Below, in pieces: positions 58,172-64,000 of a DNA stretch of 64,000 bases. The stretch is taken from assembly GCF_000959445.1 (NCBI RefSeq), contig NZ_CP009632.1, positions 186,001 through 250,000 of the forward strand, written 5' to 3'. A model generated the notes under the pieces. That model did no database searches. It had not been told where the DNA came from and worked only from the letters and a program-made list of their open reading frames with translations. Source of the stretch: Burkholderia vietnamiensis LMG 10929. Lineage in GTDB: Bacteria; Pseudomonadota; Gammaproteobacteria; Burkholderiales; Burkholderiaceae. The position numbers were made by a program, and so were the translations under genes. Numbering within the stretch: the first letter of the stretch is position 1; the number at the start of each line of letters is the position of its first letter.

Positions 58172-59481
58172 GCATTCTCCTTGCGGTGCGCGAGTACGCC
58201 CGGCGTGGGCGAAACCGGCGTGCGGCGGGTCGCGGCGGTGCCGGCGCGCTGCGGATACGCGACGTCGCGGTAGACGTCGACGAGGCGGTCGGCCACGCCG
58301 CGCCACGTGTAGAAGCGATGCGCGCGCAGGTAGCCGGCGCGGCCCAGCGCCGCGCACAGATCCGGTTGCGCGCGCAACTGCACGAGCCGCGCGGCGAGCG
58401 CGGCCGGGTCGCGCGGCGGCACCAGATAGCCCGTGACGCCGTCGTCCACCGTCGTGCTGATGCCGCCGACGTCGCTGCCGATCACCGCCGCCGCGCACGC
58501 CATTGCCTCGACCGGCGTAATGCCGAATGGCTCGTACCACGGCGTCGTCACGAACACGTCGGCCGCGCTGTAGCACAGGTGCAGCGCCTCGCGCTCGCGC
58601 CGGCCGACGAAGGTCACGCGATCGGCGATACCGTTGTCGTGCGCGAGCGCCATGAGTCGCGCGAGTTCCGGGTCGCGCGCCGGGTCGGGCGTGGCCTGGC
58701 TGCCGCCGACGATGTAGAGATGGGTCGGCCGCTGCGGATCGCGCGGCATCCGCGCGAGCGCGTCGATCACGTTGTCGATGCCCTTGCGCGGCACCAGACG
58801 CCCGAGCTGCAACACGACGAACGCATCCTGCTGCCAGCCGAGCTGCGCACGCGCGTCGGCGCGCGGCACCGGTCGAAACTCCTGCGCATCGAACCCGCAC
58901 GGCACGATCTCGATGCGCGCCGCGTCCGCGCGGTAGTGCGTGGTCAGGTCGAGCGCATCCTGCGGGCATTCGGCGATCAGGCGGTCGGAGCGGCGCGCGA
59001 GCGTGTCCTCGATCTTGAAGCGCGCGTCGGGAAAGCCGTCGGCCGCGCCCTGATGCAGCCGGCGCACGCGGCCGAGCGCGTGGAAGGTCGTGACGAGCGG
59101 AATGCCGAGGCGCTTCTTCACGCGCAGGCCGGCTTCGCCCGACATGAAGAAGTTCGCGTGCATCACGTCGACGGGGTCGGGCTCGCGCCGCATGCGCGCG
59201 ATCATGTAATCGGCGAACGCCCCCATGTACGGCAGCAGCCGCTCCTTCGGCACATCGGTCGGCGGACCGGCCGGCACGTGGATCACGCGCATGCGCGGGC
59301 CGATCTGCACGACCTCCGGCAGGTGCGCATTGTCGCAACGCGTGTAGACGTCGACGTCGAGGCCGCGTTCGGCCAGCTGCTTCGCGACGTTGGCGACGTA
59401 GATGTTCTGGCCGCCCGCATCGACGCCGCCGATGACGCCCAGCGGCGACGCATGTTCACTGATCAACGCGATTCTTTGCAT
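58168..59481 (-). CDS. Glycosyltransferase family 4
   Basis: A 437-residue GT-B retaining glycosyltransferase. The N-terminal part has [19 protein letters not shown], a block shared with sucrose-phosphate-synthase-type GT4 enzymes. The donor site has [19 protein letters not shown] and the E-x7-E motif in [19 protein letters not shown]. The ATG at 59481 follows GGGAG. It forms a coupled pair with the UXS gene, and a sigma-54 promoter candidate lies 55 bp upstream. UDP-xylose would be a reasonable donor, but the pairing is the only evidence. Confidence 0.9.
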   Translation of the reverse strand: MQRIALISEHASPLGVIGGVDAGGQNIYVANVAKQLAERGLDVDVYTRCDNAHLPEVVQIGPRMRVIHVPAGPPTDVPKERLLPYMGAFADYMIARMRREPDPVDVMHANFFMSGEAGLRVKKRLGIPLVTTFHALGRVRRLHQGAADGFPDARFKIEDTLARRSDRLIAECPQDALDLTTHYRADAARIEIVPCGFDAQEFRPVPRADARAQLGWQQDAFVVLQLGRLVPRKGIDNVIDALARMPRDPQRPTHLYIVGGSQATPDPARDPELARLMALAHDNGIADRVTFVGRREREALHLCYSAADVFVTTPWYEPFGITPVEAMACAAAVIGSDVGGISTTVDDGVTGYLVPPRDPAALAARLVQLRAQPDLCAALGRAGYLRAHRFYTWRGVADRLVDVYRDVAYPQRAGTAATRRTPVSPTPGVLAHRKENA

Positions 59482-59535
59482 GGTGATGCTCCCGAGGTCG
59501 GGGCCGCGCCGGTGGGCCCCGTTGCATCCCTGTCC

Positions 59536-59551
59536 GGCAATCGGCATGCCC
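59536..59551 (-). promoter_or_regulatory. Sigma-54 promoter candidate for GT4/UXS operon
   Basis: Minus strand reads GGGCATGCCGATTGCC: GGCATG-N4-TTGC, exact spacing, one transition in the -24 box, 55 bp upstream of the ATG at 59481. Its 14-base core is identical to the plus-strand candidate at 37680-37693, spacer included. Confidence 0.65.
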
Positions 59552-59658
59552 GCCGCTTTGCGGGGGAAGCGGCCCGCATCGGCGCCGAAAAAATTACAAC
59601 GGCTTGGATGAAAGGGCGTCTGATCGGCGCGCCGCACGCGCGAGCCGCGCCGTGCGCG

Positions 59659-59674
59659 CGGCACGCGACTTGCG
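59659..59674 (+). promoter_or_regulatory. Sigma-54 promoter for BON/SDR/DUF2795 operon
   Basis: GGCACG-N4-TTGC (59660-59673), a full match to the -24/-12 core, 50 bp upstream of the ATG at 59724. It is divergent from the GT4/UXS promoter ~110 bp away. Confidence 0.75.
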
Positions 59675-59723
59675 ACATCGGCATACCAGCCGGCACGGCC
59701 GGCGCTCACGAAAGGAGGTCACG

Positions 59724-60137
59724 ATGAAGGTATTTCTGCTGCAAGCCAGCGCGCCGCGAGCGCGCCGTCGTGCGGGCACGCGTATCGGCATGGCGATCGC
59801 CGTCGCCGCTGCCGCCGCCTGCACCGTCGTCGCGCCGAGCGCGTTCGCCGCCGGCGACGACGCCGCTTCGTCGTCCGCATCGTCGTCCGCATCGTCGTCC
59901 CATTCGAGCACCGGGACGAAGATTCACGACGCGACCATCACGACCAAGGCGAAGGCCGAACTGGTCGGCACGAGCGGCCTGTCGGCCGGCGACATCCACG
60001 TGAAGACGCGCCGCGGCGTCGTGATGCTGACCGGCAGTGTGCCGGACGAGCAGCAGCGCGGGCAGGCGGCCGACGTCGTCAGGAAGATCGACGGCGTGCG
60101 CGACGTGCGCAACCAGTTGACCATCCGCCCGAAGTGA
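59724..60137 (+). CDS. Periplasmic BON-domain protein (OsmY-like)
   Basis: A 137-residue exported protein. A long signal peptide (about residues 1-42, hydrophobic GMAIAVAAAAACTVVAPSAFA) and a Ser/Ala-rich linker precede one BON domain (about 68-137; ITTKAKAELVG, HVKTRRGVVMLTGSV, GVRDVRNQLTI). BON proteins such as OsmY protect the envelope under osmotic or other stress. The ATG at 59724 has AAAGGAGG at 59711-59718. It is the first gene of a sigma-54-driven stress operon, 25 bp before the SDR gene. Confidence 0.88.
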   Translation: MKVFLLQASAPRARRRAGTRIGMAIAVAAAAACTVVAPSAFAAGDDAASSSASSSASSSHSSTGTKIHDATITTKAKAELVGTSGLSAGDIHVKTRRGVVMLTGSVPDEQQRGQAADVVRKIDGVRDVRNQLTIRPK

Positions 60138-60162
60138 TCGGCGCGACGTAACAGGAGGTGTT

Positions 60163-61191
60163 ATGAAGTGCACGCTCAAACCCGTCGGCGAGCAGACGAT
60201 CGTGATCACGGGCGCGACGAGCGGCATCGGCCTCGTCACCGCGCGCAAGGCGGCACGCCGCGGCGCCAAGCTCGTGCTGTTCGCGCGCAACGGCGACGCG
60301 CTTAATACGCTGTGCGACGAGATCCGCCAGCACGGCGGCCTTGCGGTGCCGGTCGCGGGCGACGTCGCGAATCTCGAGGATCTGCAGCGCGCCGCCGCGC
60401 AGGCCGTCGACACCTACGGCGGCTTCGACACGTGGATCAACAACGCCGGCGTCTCGATCTTCGGCACCGCGGCCGCGGTGCCGCTCGAGGATCAGCGGCG
60501 GCTGTTCGACACGAACTACTGGGGCGTCGTGCACGGCTCGCTCGTCGCGTCGGACCATTTCCGGCGCAAGGGCGATTTTCACGGCGGCGCGATCATCAAC
60601 CTCGGCAGCGAGGCGTCCGACGCGCCGCTGCCGCTGCAGAGCGCGTATGTCGCGTCGAAGCACGCGGTGAAGGGCTTCACCGATTCGCTGCGGCTCGAGC
60701 TCGAGTCGGACCGCTTGCCGGTATCCGTCACGCTGATCAAGCCGGCCGCGATGGACACGATGTTCGTGATGCACGCGAAAAACTACATGAACGTCGAGGC
60801 GAAGCTGCCGCCGCCGATCTACGACCCCGAGCTGGTCGCCGACGCGATCCTGTTCGCGGCCGCGCATCCGCGCCGCACGCTGTTCGTCGGCGGCGCCGCG
60901 AAGCTGGCCTCGGCGGGCGCGTATCACGCGCCGCGCCTGTTCGATCGCCTCGCGGCCACGTTGTTCTCGCGCGGCCAGCGCACCGTGCGCGCGGCACGCC
61001 CGCGCGACGACAACGCGCTGTACGAGTCGCGCCACGCGCTGCACGAGCGCGAAGGAATGGAAGGTCCGGTGCTGCGCGGCTGCGCATACAACGCCGTGGT
61101 GCAGCGTCCGAAGGTCGCGGGCGCCGTCGCGTTGGGCGCGGCCGCGCTGATGGTCGTGGCGCTCGCGCGGGCGCGGCGCACGACCGCGTAA
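60163..61191 (+). CDS. Short-chain dehydrogenase with C-terminal membrane anchor
   Basis: A 342-residue SDR: cofactor motif TGATSGIGLVTA, INNAG, catalytic Ser in NLGSEASD and YVASK for Tyr/Lys. Beyond the usual ~250-residue core there is an extension ending in a hydrophobic helix (GAVALGAAALMVVALA) and ARARR, suggesting tail anchoring to the inner membrane. The ATG at 60163 follows AGGAGG. Second gene of the stress operon. Substrate unknown. Confidence 0.88.
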   Translation: MKCTLKPVGEQTIVITGATSGIGLVTARKAARRGAKLVLFARNGDALNTLCDEIRQHGGLAVPVAGDVANLEDLQRAAAQAVDTYGGFDTWINNAGVSIFGTAAAVPLEDQRRLFDTNYWGVVHGSLVASDHFRRKGDFHGGAIINLGSEASDAPLPLQSAYVASKHAVKGFTDSLRLELESDRLPVSVTLIKPAAMDTMFVMHAKNYMNVEAKLPPPIYDPELVADAILFAAAHPRRTLFVGGAAKLASAGAYHAPRLFDRLAATLFSRGQRTVRAARPRDDNALYESRHALHEREGMEGPVLRGCAYNAVVQRPKVAGAVALGAAALMVVALARARRTTA

Positions 61192-61229
61192 TCGATCTGG
61201 AGTGCGTTTTTCTTTCGAAGGAGGTTTCC

Positions 61230-61529
61230 ATGACATCGCGACAACACACCGGCCACGAATACAGCCACTCGCGCGCGCACGAAGGCGAGCGCACGCAGCA
61301 GGACCACGACAAGGGCGGCCATCAGACCGGCCACGGCAAGGCGCCGAGCCCGGTCGACGTGCAGAAGGCGCTGAAGGGCATGGACTACCCGGCGAGCAAG
61401 GCCGACGTCGTCCAGTGCGCGGAGCGCTCGCATGCGGACCAGCACGTGCTGGAGATGCTGCGGCAGATTCCCGATCGCGAGTACACCACGCCGGCATCGG
61501 TGTCGAAGGAACTCGGGCGGCTGATGTGA
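61230..61529 (+). CDS. DUF2795 small protein
   Basis: A 99-residue protein. A His/Gln/Gly-rich polar N-terminus (~38 residues) leads into a DUF2795 domain (DVQKALKGMDYPASKADVV, then LEMLRQIPDREYTTPASVSK). The family is widespread in soil bacteria without a defined biochemical role, and its fold is likely a small helical bundle. The ATG at 61230 follows AAGGAGG. It lies 38 bp after the SDR gene, in the same operon. Confidence 0.85.
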   Translation: MTSRQHTGHEYSHSRAHEGERTQQDHDKGGHQTGHGKAPSPVDVQKALKGMDYPASKADVVQCAERSHADQHVLEMLRQIPDREYTTPASVSKELGRLM

Positions 61530-61593
61530 GCGCCGCCGTCGGCCGTGCGCGCCGGCGCGCGCACGGCGCGTTACCGTCACGAGGAGCACGAGC

Positions 61594-62160
61594 ATGGCGA
61601 TGATCGTCGCAGGCCGCTTCACGACGTTCGATGAAGCGGAAGGTGGGGCGCGCCACCTCTACGAGCGCGCGTTCGGACCGGACGACGTGTCCATCTTCTT
61701 TCTGAACCCGGGCGGACAGCACGCGCGCTATCCGATCGGCGGCGACGTGTATGCCGATACGGCCGCGAAGCCCGGCGGCCGCGGCGCGATGGTCGGCGCA
61801 CTGCGCGGCATGCTGATCGGCGTGATCGTCGGCCTGATCGCTTACGCGATCGGCCTGCGCTACTGGTTCGTGCCGGTCGCCGGCGCGTTGGCCGGCGCGT
61901 ATCTCGGCGCCTTCGGCGGCGCGCTCGGACGGATGCGCGGCGAGCAGGCCGAGGGCAAGGGCACGCTCGAGCAGACCGAGAGCGGCGTGATCCTCGCCGC
62001 GCGCGTGACGGCCGCCACCGCGGCGGCGGCCGAAGACGTGCTGCGCGCGACCGGCGCGCAGGCGATCGAGCGCGTCGAAGGCGAATGGCAGGACGGCGAG
62101 TGGCGCGACTTCGACCCGGTGCGCCGGCCCGACGGCACGACGCAGGACGCCGCGCACTGA
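61594..62160 (+). CDS. Membrane stress-type protein (YflT/GsiB-like N-terminus)
   Basis: A 188-residue protein. The first ~45 residues (GRFTTFDEAEGGARHLYERA, then DDVSIFFLNPGGQHARYPIGG) resemble the general-stress DUF1269/YflT-like N-terminal fold found in several Burkholderiaceae proteins. One or two glycine-rich membrane segments follow (about 68-110; MLIGVIVGLIAYAIGL and VAGALAGAYLGAFGGALG), then a polar C-terminal domain. The ATG is preceded by GAGGAG. Function unknown; it is probably co-transcribed with the upstream stress genes (64-bp gap). Confidence 0.7.
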   Translation: MAMIVAGRFTTFDEAEGGARHLYERAFGPDDVSIFFLNPGGQHARYPIGGDVYADTAAKPGGRGAMVGALRGMLIGVIVGLIAYAIGLRYWFVPVAGALAGAYLGAFGGALGRMRGEQAEGKGTLEQTESGVILAARVTAATAAAAEDVLRATGAQAIERVEGEWQDGEWRDFDPVRRPDGTTQDAAH

Positions 62161-62254
62161 CCATGCCGTTTCTGCACGCGCTTGCAATGCAGGGACGCAC
62201 CGCGCGCGCACGGCCGCGAGCGGCCGTGCGGCACGAGCGGCGGCCTGCGGCATG

Positions 62255-62270
62255 CGGCATGCGGCTTGCG
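62255..62270 (+). promoter_or_regulatory. Sigma-54 promoter candidate for SDR/DUF4142 genes
   Basis: GGCATG-N4-TTGC (62256-62269), exact -24/-12 spacing, one transition in the -24 box; 34 bp upstream of the SDR ATG at 62304. Confidence 0.6.
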
Positions 62271-62303
62271 CCGTGCTCCCGACCCACGATCAAGGAGGCA
62301 TAC

Positions 62304-63161
62304 ATGACCCAGGCACACACCCCGCCGCCCCAGAATCAGACGCAGCAGCCGGGCAGCGAGCGGGACATGCAGCCGAAGCCGCGCGACGAGGCGGCCGATT
62401 ACGTCGGCAGCGGCAAGCTGGCCGGCAAGGTCGCGCTCGTCACCGGCGGCGACAGCGGGATCGGCCGCGCGGTGGCGATCGGTTTCGCGAAGGAAGGCGC
62501 GGACGTCGCGATCGTCTATCTGAACGAGTCGGACGACGCCGCGCACACGAAGCGGCTCATCGAACAGGCCGGCCGGCGTTGCGAGGCGATCGCGTGCGAC
62601 ATCGGCGACCGGCAACAGGCGCGCGACGCGGTCGCGCGCACCGTCGAGCGGCTCGGCCGGCTCGACGTGCTGGTGAACAACGCGGGCGAGCAGCATCCGC
62701 AGCCCGGCATCGAGGACGTGACCGAGGAGCAGCTCGAGCGTACTTTCCGCACCAACGTGTACGGGATGATCTTCTGCACGCAGGCGGCGCTGCAGCACAT
62801 GAAGGGCGGCGGCCGCATCGTCAACACGGCGTCCGTCACCGCGTACCACGGCAGCCCGAAACTGCCCGACTACTCGGCGACCAAGGGCGCGATCGTCGCG
62901 TTCACGCGCTCGCTGTCGATCGAGCTGGCCGAGCGCGACATCCGCGTGAATGCCGTGGCGCCGGGGCCGATCTGGACGCCGCTGATCCCGTCGACCTTCA
63001 GCGCCGAGCAGGTGTCGAAGTTCGGCTCGAACGTGCCGCTCAAGCGGCCGGGCCAGCCCGACGAGCTGATCGACTGCTACGTCCTGCTCGCATCTGAAGG
63101 CGCGAGCTACATGACGGGACAGACCTTGCATCCGAACGGCGGCTCGATCGTCGGTGGCTGA
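62304..63161 (+). CDS. Short-chain dehydrogenase (YghA/GsdH-like)
   Basis: A 285-residue SDR of the branch with a ~40-residue polar N-terminal extension (AHTPPPQNQTQQPGSERDMQ), seen in stress-related enzymes such as E. coli YghA and Bacillus general-stress dehydrogenases. The cofactor motif is TGGDSGIGRAVA, NNAGEQHP follows, the catalytic Ser is in TASVTAY and Tyr/Lys in YSATK. The ATG at 62304 has AAGGAGG upstream. Likely followed on the same transcript by the DUF4142 gene (27-bp gap). Confidence 0.9.
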   Translation: MTQAHTPPPQNQTQQPGSERDMQPKPRDEAADYVGSGKLAGKVALVTGGDSGIGRAVAIGFAKEGADVAIVYLNESDDAAHTKRLIEQAGRRCEAIACDIGDRQQARDAVARTVERLGRLDVLVNNAGEQHPQPGIEDVTEEQLERTFRTNVYGMIFCTQAALQHMKGGGRIVNTASVTAYHGSPKLPDYSATKGAIVAFTRSLSIELAERDIRVNAVAPGPIWTPLIPSTFSAEQVSKFGSNVPLKRPGQPDELIDCYVLLASEGASYMTGQTLHPNGGSIVGG

Positions 63162-63188
63162 CCGGTTCCCCACACAAGGAGAAAGCGC

Positions 63189-63800
63189 ATGAAACGACAC
63201 AACTGGACGACCGCGGCGCTCGCTGCGGGCGCGCTCGCGGTAGCGGGGCTCGCGCACGCACAGATGCCGAGCGAGCCGCCCGCCTCGAATTCGCACGTGC
63301 CGGGCGGCGTGATCAATCCGTCGTCGGGCGCCGGAGCCGGCGACGCGGGCATGGCGAAGGCGCCGCAGGGCGCCGATGCGGAATTCGTCGACAAGGCCGC
63401 GATCGGCGGCAAGGCGGAAGTGCAGGCGAGCCAGCTGGCGCTGAAGCAGTCGAAGTCGGCCGACGTGCGCGCGTTCGCGAAGCGGATGGTGGCCGACCAC
63501 AGCAAGGCGAACGCGCAGCTGAACCAGATCGCCGCGCGCAAGGGCATCAAGCCGCAGGTCGAGCAGGTGACCGACCCGGACGTGGAGGCGCTGCGCGGCA
63601 AGCAAGGCAAGGACTTCGACTCCGCTTATGTCGCGGCGGCCGGCCCGGAAGCGCACCGCAAGACGATCGCGCTGTTCGAAACGGAGGCCCGCGACGGCAA
63701 GGACGCGCAGCTGCGCGCGTTCGCGCAGGCCACGCTGCCGAAGCTCAAGCATCACCTGAGCATGGCGGAAGCGCTGCAGCGCAAGGTGGGCGCGCAGTAA
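63189..63800 (+). CDS. DUF4142 exported protein
   Basis: A 203-residue exported protein with a signal peptide (about 1-24, AALAAGALAVAGLAHA then Q) followed by a Pro/Gly-rich linker. A ferritin-like-fold DUF4142 domain follows (about 62-200; DAEFVDKAAIGGKAEVQASQ, VRAFAKRMVADHSKANAQL, and LKHHLSMAEAL). The role of this family is unknown, but it often accompanies stress and envelope genes. The ATG follows AAGGAGAAAG. A strong terminator ends this unit. Confidence 0.9.
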   Translation: MKRHNWTTAALAAGALAVAGLAHAQMPSEPPASNSHVPGGVINPSSGAGAGDAGMAKAPQGADAEFVDKAAIGGKAEVQASQLALKQSKSADVRAFAKRMVADHSKANAQLNQIAARKGIKPQVEQVTDPDVEALRGKQGKDFDSAYVAAAGPEAHRKTIALFETEARDGKDAQLRAFAQATLPKLKHHLSMAEALQRKVGAQ

Positions 63801-63820
63801 CGCGCGTCCGGTTCAACCCC

Positions 63821-63846
63821 GGGCCGCGTGTGCGGCCCGCATTTTT
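63821..63846 (+). terminator. Rho-independent terminator after DUF4142 gene
   Basis: Stem GGGCCGC (63821-63827) / GCGGCCC (63832-63838) with a 4-nt loop, followed by GCATTTTTC; 21 bp past the stop codon. Confidence 0.85.
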
Positions 63847-63859
63847 CGGAGAAGCAGTC

Positions 63860-64000
63860 ATGGCCCAACGGCAATCGAAGCACGAAGGCATCCTCGAACT
63901 GCTCTGTCAGGCATACGAGACCGAGCTTGGCGGCGCGCAGATCTACGAGGCCGCGCTCCAGTGCGCAACCGACCCGGACCTGCACAAGGAATGGGAGAAA
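63860..64000 (+). CDS. Ferritin-like protein (5' part, runs off the window)
   Basis: The open frame starts at ATG 63860 and continues past the end of the window; 47 residues are visible. The segment ILELLCQAYETELGGAQIYE has the E-x6-Y spacing of the first helix of ferritin-like/rubrerythrin-type proteins, so a diiron or related helical-bundle protein is likely. The upstream site GGAGAAG supports the start. The terminator between this gene and DUF4142 suggests separate transcription. Family beyond 'ferritin-like' cannot be decided from this fragment. Confidence 0.6.
   Translation, partial: MAQRQSKHEGILELLCQAYETELGGAQIYEAALQCATDPDLHKEWEK

Noticed and set aside
59690..59706. Second sigma-54-like word (GGCACG-N4-GCGC) just before the BON gene
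   Set aside because: The -12 box has two mismatches, and the predicted start would fall on the Shine-Dalgarno; the full match at 59659 is better placed.
62173..62186. GCACG followed by TTGCA upstream of the SDR gene at 62304
   Set aside because: Spacing between -24 and -12 elements is one base short, which sigma-54 holoenzyme does not tolerate; the 62255 site fits exactly.

Overview
The window is high-GC DNA with strong G/C-ending codon bias, purine-rich Shine-Dalgarno sites and a gene set (AcnB beside a LysR regulator, many hybrid kinases, NCS1 permease, several glycosyltransferases) typical of Burkholderia, most likely the Burkholderia cepacia complex. In that group acnB lies on the second chromosome, so a secondary replicon is my inference. 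I saw no rRNA, tRNA, CRISPR array, insertion sequence or phage gene.

Left part (0-23.8 kb). After an exported protein of unknown function and an ATPase-type winged-helix regulator comes a co-directional signalling block (2955-12802): an OmpR-type regulator, a giant Ser/Thr-kinase-like/AAA/GAF/histidine-kinase protein, a REC-PAS-kinase-REC hybrid and a REC-kinase. A chemoreceptor/CheW pair follows, then aconitase B (minus strand, with a palindromic operator-like site) opposite a LysR regulator, a CBS-PAS-GGDEF-EAL protein, and tryptophanyl-tRNA synthetase.

Middle (24.1-34.1 kb). A tightly packed catabolic-looking cluster (flavin monooxygenase, RidA, DUF1028, ArgE/DapE-type hydrolase) is followed by a LysR regulator and a divergent NCS1 permease. 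Next is a two-gene encapsulin nanocompartment operon, DyP peroxidase cargo then shell, in which the cargo-loading tag codons also contain the shell gene's ribosome-binding site. A few small membrane or unknown ORFs follow.

Right part (34.2-64 kb). This looks like one regulated island. By eye I find nine -24/-12 (sigma-54) promoter candidates, each correctly oriented upstream of a gene or operon. The genes are a Zn alcohol dehydrogenase with a Cys-rich copper-binding protein; two hybrid kinases; BON proteins; an ATM1-like ABC exporter fused to a degenerate kinase ATPase domain and a receiver domain; a seven-gene glycan operon (SDR, GmhB-like phosphatase, two GT9 enzymes, a carbamoyltransferase and two other glycosyltransferases); a PIG-L deacetylase/GT2 pair; a GT4/UDP-xylose-synthase pair; and stress-type small proteins (DUF2795, DUF4142, a ferritin-like protein, SDRs). 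Two sigma-54 activators sit in the middle. The likely logic is that a kinase/activator relay switches on a sigma-54 programme combining surface or exported glycan synthesis with envelope and redox stress protection. The inducing signal and the glycan cannot be read from sequence.
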